A stretch of 64,000 bases of DNA from Bradyrhizobium sp. ORS 278. GTDB taxonomy: Bacteria > Pseudomonadota > Alphaproteobacteria > Rhizobiales > Xanthobacteraceae. The stretch covers positions 3,720,001 to 3,784,000 of the forward strand of contig NC_009445.1 of assembly GCF_000026145.1 (NCBI RefSeq), in the 5' to 3' direction. The position numbers and the translations under genes are program-made. The notes beneath the pieces are model-generated. The model saw nothing but the letters and a program-made list of their open reading frames with translations. It was not told the DNA's origin and did no database searches. Positions 36,842 to 46,318 of the stretch are shown in pieces; the stretch's first letter is position 1, and every line of letters begins with the position of its first letter.

Positions 36842-37682
36842 GGCCGAGACCACAAGAGAGCCCTTTGATCCGGCGGTGCTGTTCAAGGCGGCATTCCTGA
36901 CGATCGTCGCCGTGTTCGTGCTGGTGCCGCTGCTGGCGACCGCCCTTGGCGGCTTCAAGTCGCTCGGCGAACTGCGCGTCAACCCGTTCGGCCTGCCGCA
37001 ACATTGGGAGTGGCAGAATTATGCGGACATCCTGTTCTCCGGCCGCTATTGGCAGTTGCTGCGCAACTCGCTGATCATCTCGACGCTCACGGTGTTCCTG
37101 ACCCTGATCGTCGCCTCGATGGCGGCGTTCACCTTTGCCCATGTCCGGTTCTTCGGCAGCTCGATGCTGCTGAGCTATCTGACGCTGGGCTTGCTGTTTC
37201 CAGCAGCCACCGCGGTACTGCCGCTGTTCATCAAGGTGCGCGATCTCGGCCTGCTCGATACCTATTTCGGCGTGGCGCTGCCGCAGGTCGCGTTCAGCCT
37301 CGCGATGAGCGTGCTGCTGCTGCGCCGCTTCTTCAAGGACATCCCTTACGAACTGCTCGAGGCGGCGCTGGTCGACGGCTGCAGCTACGTCAAATTCTTT
37401 CGCTACGTGACCTTGCCGCTGTCGCGGCCGATCCTCGCCACCGTCGGCACCATCACCTTCGTCAACAGCTGGAATGCCTATCTGCTGCCGCTCGTGATGC
37501 TCAACACCGATGCGCTATACCCCTGGCCGCTCGGCATCATGGTCTATCAGGGCGAGTATTCGTCCGAGTGGCACCTGATCCTCGCCTTCATCACCCTGAC
37601 CATCCTGCCCACCATCATCCTGTTTCTCCTGGCGCAGAAGCACATCGTCGCCGGCCTGACGTCGGGCGCGGTCAAGGGATGA
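36834..37682 (+). CDS. sugar ABC transporter permease 2
   Basis: The 282-residue permease of the MalG type has six hydrophobic segments and an EAA loop reading LLEAALVDGCSYVKFFRYVTLP. Its ATG overlaps the end of permease 1 by eight bases. No ATP-binding protein gene follows, so the importer must use an ATPase encoded elsewhere. Confidence 0.92.
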   Translation: MNRAETTREPFDPAVLFKAAFLTIVAVFVLVPLLATALGGFKSLGELRVNPFGLPQHWEWQNYADILFSGRYWQLLRNSLIISTLTVFLTLIVASMAAFTFAHVRFFGSSMLLSYLTLGLLFPAATAVLPLFIKVRDLGLLDTYFGVALPQVAFSLAMSVLLLRRFFKDIPYELLEAALVDGCSYVKFFRYVTLPLSRPILATVGTITFVNSWNAYLLPLVMLNTDALYPWPLGIMVYQGEYSSEWHLILAFITLTILPTIILFLLAQKHIVAGLTSGAVKG

Positions 37683-37704
37683 ACCAGATCTCACGGAGAA
37701 TGCT

Positions 37705-38802
37705 ATGAGACGCGTCGGTATCGGCATCATCGGATGCGGCAACATCAGCACCGCCTATCTGAAGGCGGCGCAGCGGTTCCCCGTCCTCGATATCAAGGCG
37801 CTCGCCGACATGCGCAGCGACGCGGCCGAGCGGCAGGGCGCAACCTTCGGCCTGCCGGGAATGCGGGTCGACCAGCTGCTCAAGCGCGACGACATCGAGA
37901 TCGTCATCAACCTCACCGTGCCGCTCGCCCATACCGATGTCAGCCTGGCGGTGTTGAATGCCGGCAAGCACGTTCATTCCGAGAAGCCGCTCGGCATCGA
38001 TGTGGCGGAAGCCCGCAAGGTGATCGAGCTCGCCGCGCAAAAAAATCTGCGCGTCGGCTGCGCGCCGGACACTTTTCTTGGCGGCGGGCATCAGACCGCG
38101 CGCAAGCTGATCGACGATGGCGCCATCGGAGCGCCCGTCGCCGGCAGCGTCTTTTTCGGCTGTCCGGGCCATGAGCGCTGGCATCCTGCACCCGGCTTCT
38201 ACTATCTTCGCGGCGGCGGGCCGATGCTCGATATGGGACCGTATTACATCACCGATCTCGTGCAGCTGCTCGGTCCGGTCGCGAGCGTGATGGGCTCGAC
38301 GGCGCGCCCGCGGGCCGAGCGCCTCGTCACCAGCCAGCCGATGAACGGCACGTTGATCCCGGTCGAGGTCGCGACCCATGTCGCGGGGACGCTCGAATTC
38401 GAGAGTGGTGCCGTCGTGTCGGTCACGATGAGCTTCGATGTCCCCAAACATCGGCACGCCCCGATCGAGATCTATGGCGATAAGGGCAGCATGCTGGTGC
38501 CTGATCCCAACCGCTTCGGCGGCGAGGTGCAGGTCGCCAAGACCGGCGGTGACTGGGAGACGATGCCGCTGACGCATGGCCATGTCGACGGTGAATTCCG
38601 TTCGATCGGGGTTGCCGACATGGCCACGGCGATCCTGAACGACCGCCCGCATCGCGCCAGCGGCGCGCTGGCCTTCCATGTCCTGGAAGTGATGGAGGCG
38701 TTCCAGACCTCCGCCAACGAGGGCCGGCGCGTCAAGATCGAGAGCCGCGTCGAGCGGCCGGCGGCGCTGCCGGCAGGACGCGAAACCGGACAGATCGACT
38801 GA
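37705..38802 (+). CDS. Gfo/Idh/MocA-family oxidoreductase (ThuB-like)
   Basis: The 365-residue product has the N-terminal NAD(P) motif GIIGCGNIST, then HVHSEKPLG with the catalytic lysine of the EKP motif. The Gfo/Idh/MocA C-terminal domain follows. In rhizobial thu operons the same kind of enzyme (ThuB) oxidises disaccharides to 3-keto forms with ThuA. Here the same neighbour order suggests a similar job (inference). CACGGAGAA precedes the ATG. Confidence 0.9.
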   Translation: MRRVGIGIIGCGNISTAYLKAAQRFPVLDIKALADMRSDAAERQGATFGLPGMRVDQLLKRDDIEIVINLTVPLAHTDVSLAVLNAGKHVHSEKPLGIDVAEARKVIELAAQKNLRVGCAPDTFLGGGHQTARKLIDDGAIGAPVAGSVFFGCPGHERWHPAPGFYYLRGGGPMLDMGPYYITDLVQLLGPVASVMGSTARPRAERLVTSQPMNGTLIPVEVATHVAGTLEFESGAVVSVTMSFDVPKHRHAPIEIYGDKGSMLVPDPNRFGGEVQVAKTGGDWETMPLTHGHVDGEFRSIGVADMATAILNDRPHRASGALAFHVLEVMEAFQTSANEGRRVKIESRVERPAALPAGRETGQID

Positions 38803-38812
38803 GGACAGATAG

Positions 38813-39457
38813 ATGCGCAAGGCAATGATTGTATGGGGCGGCTGGCCAGGACACGATCCCGATCTCTGTGCCTCGATGATCCGCGGCTGGCTCAAGGCGG
38901 AAGGGTTCGAGGTGCGGATCGAGACCTCGACCGCGGCGTTCGCCGATCCCGCGATTCATGATCTGTCGCTGATCATCCCGATCTACACCATGTCGAAGAT
39001 CGAAAAGGCTGAGGCTCTCAACCTCTGCGCGGCGGTACGCGGCGGCGTCGGTCTCGCCGGCCATCACGGTGGCATGGGCGACGCGTTCCGCGATTCGGTC
39101 GACTACCAGTTCATGTGCGGCGGCCAGTGGGTCGCCCATCCCGGCAACATCATCGACTACCGGGTCGACTTGACCAGGCCGGATGATCCCATCATGAAGG
39201 GATTGACGAGTTTCGAGCATCGATCCGAGCAGTATTACATGCATGTCGATCCGGCCAATGAGGTGCTGGCGACCACGACGTTCAGCGCCGAGCACGCGCC
39301 CTGGATCGAAGGGGTCGTGATGCCGGTGGTCTGGAAGAAACGGTATGGCGCGGGCAGGGTGTTCTATTCCTCGCTCGGTCATCGCGCCTATGAGCTCGAC
39401 GTGCCGGAGATCCGCACCCTGATGACCCGCGGCATGCTATGGGCGGCGCGCGCGTGA
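38813..39457 (+). CDS. ThuA-like domain protein
   Basis: The 214-residue product has the ThuA/class I glutamine-amidotransferase-like fold: IVWGGWPGHDPD, GGVGLAGHHGG, MCGGQWVAHPGN and a C-terminal RYGAGRVFYSSLGHRAYE. ThuA proteins take part in trehalose, maltitol and related 3-keto-sugar use; the catalytic cysteine of true amidotransferases is not at the usual place. It begins 10 bases after the oxidoreductase and overlaps the LacI gene. Confidence 0.9.
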   Translation: MRKAMIVWGGWPGHDPDLCASMIRGWLKAEGFEVRIETSTAAFADPAIHDLSLIIPIYTMSKIEKAEALNLCAAVRGGVGLAGHHGGMGDAFRDSVDYQFMCGGQWVAHPGNIIDYRVDLTRPDDPIMKGLTSFEHRSEQYYMHVDPANEVLATTTFSAEHAPWIEGVVMPVVWKKRYGAGRVFYSSLGHRAYELDVPEIRTLMTRGMLWAARA

Positions 39458-40503
39458 CACCCGGCGCGCCGCCGTCACCCGTCCGCGCGACGCTCGAGGA
39501 CGTCGCGCGCACGGCCGGCGTGTCGCTCGCCACCGTTGACCGCGTCATCAACCGGCGCGAGGGGGTGCGAGCCAAGACCATGGCGCGCGTCGAGGCGGCC
39601 GTCGCCAAACTCGGCTACCGGGCCGACGTGGCGGCCGCGCGGCTGGCGCGCGGGCAGAGTTTTCGCTTCGCCTTCGTACTGCCGACGGGCGGCAACAGCT
39701 TCATGACCAATCTGACCGAGCAGGTCAGGCACACGGCCGATTGGCTGGCCGGCCAGCGCGGCTTCATCGACATGGTCCATGTCGACGTGTTCGACCCCGA
39801 CCTGCTGGCCGGTGCCCTGGAAACGCTGTCGCCAGTCTATCAAGGCGTTGCCGTCATCGCGCTCGACCATCCCCGCGTCCGGGCCGCGATCGACGAGCTC
39901 ACCGGGCGCGGGGTCGCGGTCGTCACCCTGGTCTCGGACGCGCCGACCTCGCGCCGCCTGCATTACGTCGGCATCGACAACCCGGCCGCGGGGCGCACCG
40001 CCGCCACGCTGATGGGACGCTACCTGGGAGGCCGCTACGGCACCGTGGCGGTCATCGCCGGGTCGCTGTCGCTGCGCGACCACGCGGAGCGGCAGTTCGG
40101 CTTCAACCAAATCCTGTCCAGTGAATATCCCAACCTGCGCGCGCTGCCAGTCATCGAAGGCCGCGATGACAGCGAGCTGACGCGGGAGCTGACCGCGGCG
40201 CTGCTCGCCAAGCATGCCGATCTCAGCGGCATCTATTGCTGCGGCGCCGGTAACCGAGGCATCGCCGATGCGCTGGAGGCGTCGGGGCGCGCCCGCGACG
40301 TCGTGTGGATCACCCACGAGCTCACCCAGCACACGCGGCGGTTCCTGGTGCGCGGCACGCTGGACGCCATCATCAACCAGGATCCCGGCCACGAGGCCCG
40401 CTCTGCGGCGCGCGTCCTGCTGGCGCATTGCTCGGGGGAGCCGATCAGCCCCGATCAGGAGCGCATCCGCATCGACATCTTCCTGCGGGACAATCTGCCG
40501 TGA
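39454..40503 (+). CDS. LacI-family transcriptional regulator
   Basis: The N-terminal LacI helix-turn-helix reads TLEDVARTAGVSLATVDRVINRREGVRAKT. A periplasmic-binding-protein-like sugar domain follows (FAFVLPTGGNSFMTNL, then GIDNPAAGRTAATLMGRYL). About 349 residues from the GTG at 39454, which overlaps the ThuA stop (GTGA); an ATG at 39439 is the alternative and would overlap by 19 bases. It probably controls the ABC/ThuA operon it closes, comparable to ThuR. Confidence 0.9.
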   Translation: MTPGAPPSPVRATLEDVARTAGVSLATVDRVINRREGVRAKTMARVEAAVAKLGYRADVAAARLARGQSFRFAFVLPTGGNSFMTNLTEQVRHTADWLAGQRGFIDMVHVDVFDPDLLAGALETLSPVYQGVAVIALDHPRVRAAIDELTGRGVAVVTLVSDAPTSRRLHYVGIDNPAAGRTAATLMGRYLGGRYGTVAVIAGSLSLRDHAERQFGFNQILSSEYPNLRALPVIEGRDDSELTRELTAALLAKHADLSGIYCCGAGNRGIADALEASGRARDVVWITHELTQHTRRFLVRGTLDAIINQDPGHEARSAARVLLAHCSGEPISPDQERIRIDIFLRDNLP

Positions 40504-40506
40504 CGA

Positions 40507-40905
40507 TTACAGCCAGCCGAAGATCGCGATCGCCAGCAAGGCCTGCGCCGCGAAGCCGACCACGAAGGCCAGGGTGCGGAAGACCGGTAGGCCGAGGGCG
40601 TAGACGATCACATGGGCGACGCGCGACCAGAAATAGACGGCACAGGCGAGCACGGTCCATTTGGTGGAGTAGTCGATCGCGTTCAGGATCAGCACCAGCG
40701 GCGCGAAGATCACGAGGTTCTCGACCGCATTGTCGTGGGCGAACATCAACCGGGTCGCCCACGGCGCGTGCGGCTTGTCGTTGCGCGTGGGGTTGGCCAT
40801 GGCGCCGGTCAGGCCGCGGACCTGGCAGCGGTTCAGGATGTAGGGAACCCACAGCAGGCCGGTCAGAATGACCGTCAGCGTCAGCCAGAACAGTTCACGC
40901 GTCAT
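40507..40905 (-). CDS. MAPEG-family membrane protein
   Basis: The 132-residue product has four hydrophobic segments. The MAPEG pattern is visible as NRCQVRGLTGAMANP, then RLMFAHDNAVENLVIFAPLVLI, and YFWSRVAHVIVYALG. This is the glutathione-linked eicosanoid/MAPEG fold; the bacterial function is mostly unknown. It ends 3 bases after the convergent LacI gene. GAGGGGA precedes the ATG at 40905, which decides the start. Confidence 0.9.
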   Translation of the reverse strand: MTRELFWLTLTVILTGLLWVPYILNRCQVRGLTGAMANPTRNDKPHAPWATRLMFAHDNAVENLVIFAPLVLILNAIDYSTKWTVLACAVYFWSRVAHVIVYALGLPVFRTLAFVVGFAAQALLAIAIFGWL

Positions 40906-40925
40906 CGAGATCCCCTCAACTGATT

Positions 40926-40947
40926 CCGTCCCGTCCCGGCGGGACGG
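40926..40947 (-). other. strong stem-loop between phaC and the MAPEG gene
   Basis: CCGTCCCG (40926-40933) pairs with CGGGACGG (40940-40947) across a 6-base loop. No U-tract follows on the minus strand, so it could be a weak terminator of phaC or a 5' hairpin of the MAPEG mRNA. Confidence 0.4.
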
Positions 40948-40977
40948 AGCGGTTATAGTCAATTGCGGCTGACGGCG

Positions 40978-42783
40978 CTATGCGCGGACGCGGACATAGG
41001 AGCCCGGGGCATCCTCGATCGGAGGATAGGCCTCGCTGCCGACACTGCGGGCGGGAACCTGTTCCGGATCGAGCTGGCCGAGCCATTCGCGCCAGTCCGG
41101 CCACCACGAGCCCTTGTGCTCCTGAGCGCCCTTCATCCAGTCCTTGAGGGAAATGTCGTGGATCTGGTCGTTGGTCCAGTACTGGTATTTGCCGGAGGAG
41201 GGCGGATTGACCACACCGGCGATATGTCCGGAGCCCGACAGCACATACTTCACCGGCCCGCCGAAGAATTGCGAACCGTAGAGCACGGAGTCCGCCGGCG
41301 CGATATGGTCCTCGCGGGTGGCCAGGTTGTAGACGGGCACCTTGACCTTGGAGAGGTCGAGCAGCGTGTTGTCCAGCACCATGGTGCCCGTGGTCAGGCG
41401 ATTCTCCAGATAGCAGTTGCGAAGATAATAGGAATGATTGGCCGCCGACATCCGCGTGGCGTCCGAATTCCAGTGCAGCAGGTCGAACGCCTGCGGCGGT
41501 TGGCCCTTGAGGTAGTTGTTCACGACATAGGACCAGATCAGATCGTTCGACCTGAGCATGTTGAAGGCCATCGCCATCTTGCTGCCCTCGAGCACACCCG
41601 AGGCCTGCATGTCGCGCTCCAGCGCCGAAATCTGGGTCTCGTCGACGAACACCAGGAGATCGCCGGCATGGGTGAAGTCGACCTGCGCGGCGAGGAACGT
41701 CGCCGAGGTCACGCGCTGGCGGCGCTTGTCGGCGAGCCAGGCCAGCGTCGTCGCCAGCATGGTGCCGCCGACGCAATAGCCCATCGTGTGCACCTTCATC
41801 TCGCCCGTCACCTTCTCGATGACGTCCATCGCGGTGAGCGGACCTTCCTTCATGTAGTCTTCCCAGGTCTTGGTCCCCAGCTTCTTGTCGGGATTGACCC
41901 AGGAGATCACGAACACCGTGAGGCCCTGATCGACGCACCATTTGATGAAGGATTTTTCCGGCCTGAGGTCGAGGATGTAGAACTTGTTGATCCAGGGCGG
42001 CACGATCAACAGCGGCGTCCGCAGCACGGTTTCCGTCGTCGGCGCGTACTGGATCAGCTGCATCATCTCGTTCTGGAAGATCACCTTGCCTGGCGTCGTC
42101 GCCATGTTGACGCCGACCTCCAGATTGGCCGGATCGGATTGGCGGATCTTCAGCGTGCCCTTGCCGGCCTCGATGTCCTCGGCGAGCATCTGCATGCCGC
42201 GCACCAGATTGTCGCCGCTCGACGCAACGGTCTGCCGCATCACCTCCGGGTTGGTCATCACGAAGTTCGACGGCGCCAGCGCGTTGGTGATCTGGTTGAC
42301 GTAGAACTCGGCCTTCTTGCGCGTATGCGGATCGAGGCCTTCGGCATTGTGCACGAGGTCTTGCGCCCACTGGGTCGTCAGCAGATACGCCTGCATGACG
42401 AAATCGTAGAACTGGTTCGACTTCCACTCAGGATCGGCAAAGCGTTTGTCGCGCGGCGACGGCGAGATCGCCGGCGGCGCCTCCTCGCCGGCCAACCGTC
42501 GCGCCGCCGAGCCCCACAAGTCGAGATAGCCCTTGGCGAGCTTGGTTTGGATGTCGCTGGCGCGATCCTTGTCGGACAGCCAGTAGTCGGCGACTGCCGT
42601 GAACGACTTCACGACTTCGGTGAGTTCGGTCGGCGGACGGTCCTGAACCTCGCCGGTTTCGCGCGGTTTCAGATAGGCGGCGAGGGCCTTGCCGCTGCTC
42701 TCCATTGCTCTCGCGATATTCGTCGCGAAGGCTTCGGCGTCGAAGGTTTTTTGTGGATTGGTGTTGTTCGGGACGTCGGTCAT
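40978..42783 (-). CDS. phaC: class I poly(3-hydroxyalkanoate) synthase
   Basis: PhaC polymerises (R)-3-hydroxyacyl-CoA into storage polyester granules. The 601-residue product has an N-terminal helical domain with the PhaC_N pattern (AWKSNQF-like [17 protein letters not shown]). The lipase-like box is GYCVGG near residue 335 with the catalytic cysteine. [18 protein letters not shown], and a C-terminal [12 protein letters not shown] carrying the catalytic His, are also present. Size and order match class I synthases that work without PhaE or PhaR subunits. Confidence 0.96.
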   Translation of the reverse strand: MTDVPNNTNPQKTFDAEAFATNIARAMESSGKALAAYLKPRETGEVQDRPPTELTEVVKSFTAVADYWLSDKDRASDIQTKLAKGYLDLWGSAARRLAGEEAPPAISPSPRDKRFADPEWKSNQFYDFVMQAYLLTTQWAQDLVHNAEGLDPHTRKKAEFYVNQITNALAPSNFVMTNPEVMRQTVASSGDNLVRGMQMLAEDIEAGKGTLKIRQSDPANLEVGVNMATTPGKVIFQNEMMQLIQYAPTTETVLRTPLLIVPPWINKFYILDLRPEKSFIKWCVDQGLTVFVISWVNPDKKLGTKTWEDYMKEGPLTAMDVIEKVTGEMKVHTMGYCVGGTMLATTLAWLADKRRQRVTSATFLAAQVDFTHAGDLLVFVDETQISALERDMQASGVLEGSKMAMAFNMLRSNDLIWSYVVNNYLKGQPPQAFDLLHWNSDATRMSAANHSYYLRNCYLENRLTTGTMVLDNTLLDLSKVKVPVYNLATREDHIAPADSVLYGSQFFGGPVKYVLSGSGHIAGVVNPPSSGKYQYWTNDQIHDISLKDWMKGAQEHKGSWWPDWREWLGQLDPEQVPARSVGSEAYPPIEDAPGSYVRVRA

Positions 42784-42938
42784 GGCGGGCTCACACTATC
42801 GCGTCGGAATCGTTTCGTCACCGCGCGAGATCAACAATCCGAGAGTTTGGGGTTAATTCGATGTCCGTCTGTTGCGCTGCGAAAAATGCGCTTGCGTCGG
42901 CCATGGTGAACTCGTAGGCGGAGCGTCAAATACCTGTT

Positions 42939-42971
42939 CAACCAATCAATCTTTCGAGTGACAATTGGTTG
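42939..42971. promoter_or_regulatory. inverted repeat in the phaC/lipoprotein divergent region
   Basis: CAACCAAT (42939-42946) and ATTGGTTG (42964-42971) form an 8-base perfect inverted repeat with 17 bases between. A second short one, GCGGCA/TGCCGC, lies at 42976-42992. They may be operators or structured 5' ends of phaC or the lipoprotein gene. Confidence 0.35.
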
Positions 42972-43031
42972 TACTGCGGCAAAATGTGCCGCGTTGCGAT
43001 TGGCTGGTGTGGTGGCGGTGGGGGCTGTGGC

Positions 43032-43322
43032 GTGGCGCTGGTGAGCGGGAGCTGGAGGACGAGGGCGCGAGCCCTTGCGGCGGGCGTGGGGCTCTGCGCC
43101 GTCCTGTCCGGCTGCTCCAGCCAGATCGCAGATATGCCGTCGCTGGAGGCTGATGCCGCGGCGCGTCCAAAGGACCAGAGCGGATACCTGCCCGTGAACG
43201 ACGTGCCGCGCGACCGCGAAAGCCGGACCATGTCGTTGGAGGAGCGGACCCGGATCGAAAAGGAGCTGCAGGCCGCGCGCGATCGCCAGGCGTCGATCGG
43301 ATCGAGCGTCAGGGATCGCTGA
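43032..43322 (+). CDS. small putative lipoprotein
   Basis: About 96 residues. A basic N-terminus (SGSWRTRARALAAG) and a hydrophobic stretch end in the lipobox LSGC. A Cys-linked soluble part follows with SLEADAAARPKDQSGYLPVNDVP and an alpha-helical end (EERTRIEKELQAARDRQA). Similar short lipoproteins occur in Bradyrhizobium as hypothetical. The GTG at 43032 is my choice; a GTG at 43041 is possible. Confidence 0.7.
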   Translation: MALVSGSWRTRARALAAGVGLCAVLSGCSSQIADMPSLEADAAARPKDQSGYLPVNDVPRDRESRTMSLEERTRIEKELQAARDRQASIGSSVRDR

Positions 43323-43540
43323 GTGGCCAAGGCGCCGCGGGTACGGCCGCTGACGTAATTGTCTGGCATGGGGCGGCGTCCATGATAAAACACCGGAATC
43401 AACCGCACCCCCGCGTGTCGTCGCCAGCCAGGCCGCAAGGCTGTGCTAAGTTTTTGATCTAGCACGGATTACAGGGCAGCGCCGCCGCCGAGCCAGCGCT
43501 GCTGGCTGATCCGCCGCCGGTTGCCGGAGCCGAGAGACCC

Positions 43541-44761
43541 ATGGAAGATTTCTATCGCATCCGCCGTCTGCCGCCTTACGTGTTCGAGCAGGTCAACCGG
43601 GCCAAGGCGGCCGCGCGGAACGCCGGCGCCGACATCATCGACCTCGGCATGGGCAATCCTGACCTGCCGGCCCCCGCGCATGTGCTGGAGAAGCTCAAGG
43701 AGACCTTGGGCAAGCCGCGCACCGACCGTTACTCGGCGTCGCGCGGCATCGTCGGGCTGCGACGCGCCCAGGCGGCCTATTATGACCGCCGCTTCGGGGT
43801 GAAGCTCAATCCCGACACTCAGATCGTGGCGACGCTCGGCTCGAAGGAAGGCTTTGCCAACGTCGCGCAGGCCATCACCGCGCCGGGCGACGTGATCCTG
43901 TGCCCGAACCCGAGCTATCCGATCCACGCCTTCGGCTTCCTGATGGCGGGCGGCGTGATCCGCTCGGTTCCGGCGGAGCCGACGCCGCAATTCTTCGAAG
44001 CGGCCGAGCGGGCGATCATTCATTCGATCCCGAAGCCGCTGGCGCTGATCGTCTGCTACCCGAGCAATCCGACCGCCTATGTCGCGAGCCTCGACTTCTA
44101 TCGCGACCTCGTCGCATTCGCGAAGAAGCACGAGATCCTGATCCTGTCCGACCTCGCCTACGCCGAGGTCTATTTTGACGACAACAATCCGCCGCCGTCG
44201 GTGCTGCAGGTGCCGGGCGCGATGGACGTCGCGGTCGAGTTCACCTCGATGTCGAAGACCTATTCGATGGCCGGCTGGCGCATGGGCTTCGCCGTCGGCA
44301 ATGAGCGCATCATCGCGGCGCTGGCGCGCGTGAAGTCGTATCTCGACTACGGCGCGTTCACGCCGGTTCAGGTAGCAGCGACCGCGGCATTGAACGGCCC
44401 GGACGACTGCATCCGGGAGATGCGCGACGTCTACCGCAAGCGACGGGACACGCTGGTCGAGTCGTTCGGCCGCGCCGGCTGGGACATCCCGTCGCCGGAA
44501 GCCTCGATGTTTGCCTGGACGCCGCTGCCGGAGAAATTCAAGAGTCTCGGCAGCATGCAGTTCGCGACGCTGATGGTCGAGAAGTGCGGCGTCGCGGTCT
44601 CGCCGGGCGTCGGCTTCGGCGAGCATGGCGAAGGCTATGTCCGCATCGCGATGGTCGAGAACGAACAGCGTATCCGGCAGGCTGCGCGCGGCGTCCGCCG
44701 CTTCCTTGAAAGCGGCATCGAAACGTTGCACAACGTGGTTCCTCTCGCCAACCGGCGCTGA
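43541..44761 (+). CDS. class I/II PLP aminotransferase (AlaC/LL-DAP aminotransferase-like)
   Basis: The 406-residue product has the aminotransferase layout: DLGMGNPDLPAP, YPSNPTAYVAS, the PLP lysine in SMSKTYSMAGWRMGF near residue 240, and GVGFGEHGEGYVRIA with the substrate Arg near the end. AlaC-type enzymes make alanine from pyruvate with glutamate; an aspartate or diaminopimelate role is also possible. It lies 36 bases before hom and probably shares its operon. Confidence 0.92.
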   Translation: MEDFYRIRRLPPYVFEQVNRAKAAARNAGADIIDLGMGNPDLPAPAHVLEKLKETLGKPRTDRYSASRGIVGLRRAQAAYYDRRFGVKLNPDTQIVATLGSKEGFANVAQAITAPGDVILCPNPSYPIHAFGFLMAGGVIRSVPAEPTPQFFEAAERAIIHSIPKPLALIVCYPSNPTAYVASLDFYRDLVAFAKKHEILILSDLAYAEVYFDDNNPPPSVLQVPGAMDVAVEFTSMSKTYSMAGWRMGFAVGNERIIAALARVKSYLDYGAFTPVQVAATAALNGPDDCIREMRDVYRKRRDTLVESFGRAGWDIPSPEASMFAWTPLPEKFKSLGSMQFATLMVEKCGVAVSPGVGFGEHGEGYVRIAMVENEQRIRQAARGVRRFLESGIETLHNVVPLANRR

Positions 44762-44797
44762 GTCTCCCGTTGTCCTTGCTGCAGGTTCTTTGATTCC

Positions 44798-46114
44798 ATG
44801 GTCGCACCCCTGAGAGTGGGCATCGCGGGCCTCGGCACCGTGGGTGCCGAGGTCGTTCGTCTGATCGAGCGGCAGGGGCGCGTGCTCACCGAGCGGACGG
44901 GGCGTCCCGTGCAGGTCGTGGCGGTCACGGCGCGGTCGAAGAAGAAGCGCGCGATCGATCTCTCCGGGATCAAGTGGGCCAAGGATCCGCTGGCGCTCGC
45001 CAGCGACCCCGAAGTCGACTGTCTGGTCGAGCTGATGGGTGGTGCAGGTGATCCCGCGCTGTCGGCAATCGACACCGCGCTCAAGGCCGGCAAGTCGGTG
45101 GTGACCGCGAACAAGGCGCTGATCGCCAGGCACGGTCTGAAGCTCGCCAAGGCGGCCGAGAAGCACGGCGGCGCGCTGAATTTCGAGGCCGCTGTCTGCG
45201 CCGCGATTCCGGTCATCAAGACCCTGCGCGAAGGCCTCGCCGGCACCGGCATCAGCCGCGTCTACGGCATTCTCAATGGCACCTGCAACTACATCCTGAC
45301 CCGGATGGAGCAGGAAGGTCTGTCGTTCGACGAGTGCCTGGCGGACGCGCAGCGTCTCGGCTACGCCGAGGCCGATCCGTCGTTCGACATCCATGGCCAC
45401 GACACCGCGCAGAAGCTCGCGATCCTCGCGAGCCTCGCCTTCGGCACCCAGGTCGCGGAAAAATCCATCTACGTGGAAGGCATCTCCTCGATCGCCCCGG
45501 AGGATCTGAAGGCGGCCGCCGAGCTCGGCTACCGCGTCAAGCTGCTCGGCGTCGCCGTGCGCACGGCCAAGGGCATCGAGCAGCGCGTGCATCCGACCAT
45601 GGTGCCGAAATCGTCGTCGATCGCCCAGGTCATGGGCGTGACCAACGCGGTGACCATCGACGGCGAGGGCATTCCGCCGATCACTCTGGTCGGACCGGGA
45701 GCAGGGGGCGCGGCGACCGCGTCCGCGGTCCTGGCTGATATCGCCGATGTCGCGCGCGGTATCCGCGCGGCGCCGTTCGGACGACCGGTCGACAAGCTGC
45801 AGGCGACCGAGAAGGCGCCGATGGAGCGGCACGAAGGCGGCTACTACATCCGACTGATGGCCCGCGATCACGCCGGCACTGCCGCGACGATCGCCACGCG
45901 CCTCGCCGAGCAGAAGATCTCGATCGAGTCGATCGTGCAGCGCCATCCCAACGGCAGCGAGCCGCTGAAGACCGGCGCCAAGGGCGGGCCCGTGCCTGTG
46001 ATCCTGATCACCTATGCCACGCATGAGGACGCCGTGTACAAGGCGCTCCAGGCCGTGCAGCGCGACAAGGTGATCAGCGGCAAGCCGCAGGTGATCCGGA
46101 TCGAGAAGAATTAA
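44798..46114 (+). CDS. hom: homoserine dehydrogenase
   Basis: The 438-residue enzyme reduces aspartate semialdehyde to homoserine for threonine and methionine. It has the NAD(P) motif GIAGLGTVGAEV, a TANKALIA stretch, NGTCNYILTRME, and GYAEADPSFDIHGHDTAQKL of the substrate domain. A C-terminal ACT domain (YYIRLMARDHAGTAATIATRL) suits threonine feedback. Length and order match the bacterial monofunctional form. Confidence 0.96.
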   Translation: MVAPLRVGIAGLGTVGAEVVRLIERQGRVLTERTGRPVQVVAVTARSKKKRAIDLSGIKWAKDPLALASDPEVDCLVELMGGAGDPALSAIDTALKAGKSVVTANKALIARHGLKLAKAAEKHGGALNFEAAVCAAIPVIKTLREGLAGTGISRVYGILNGTCNYILTRMEQEGLSFDECLADAQRLGYAEADPSFDIHGHDTAQKLAILASLAFGTQVAEKSIYVEGISSIAPEDLKAAAELGYRVKLLGVAVRTAKGIEQRVHPTMVPKSSSIAQVMGVTNAVTIDGEGIPPITLVGPGAGGAATASAVLADIADVARGIRAAPFGRPVDKLQATEKAPMERHEGGYYIRLMARDHAGTAATIATRLAEQKISIESIVQRHPNGSEPLKTGAKGGPVPVILITYATHEDAVYKALQAVQRDKVISGKPQVIRIEKN

Positions 46115-46318
46115 TCTGGGATGCCCAGGGAACCGGTTGTCCCTGCTCAAACAAACGCGTGGCGTTTGGGCTAGGTTCATGCTCAAACCGGTGAAATCGA
46201 GTGGCGTGCAGCGGCCAACCGGGCCGGCCCGCTGAACCGTGAGCCGCCCCCGATGGCGGCTGCCGGCTGGTAGAATTTGATGGCGGAGATCCGCCTTGAC
46301 GTCTTGAGGAGTTGACCG

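Noticed and set aside
43382..43462. A 26-codon ORF upstream of the aminotransferase, considered as a leader peptide.
   Set aside because: It shows no cluster of a regulatory amino acid and no terminator/antiterminator follows.
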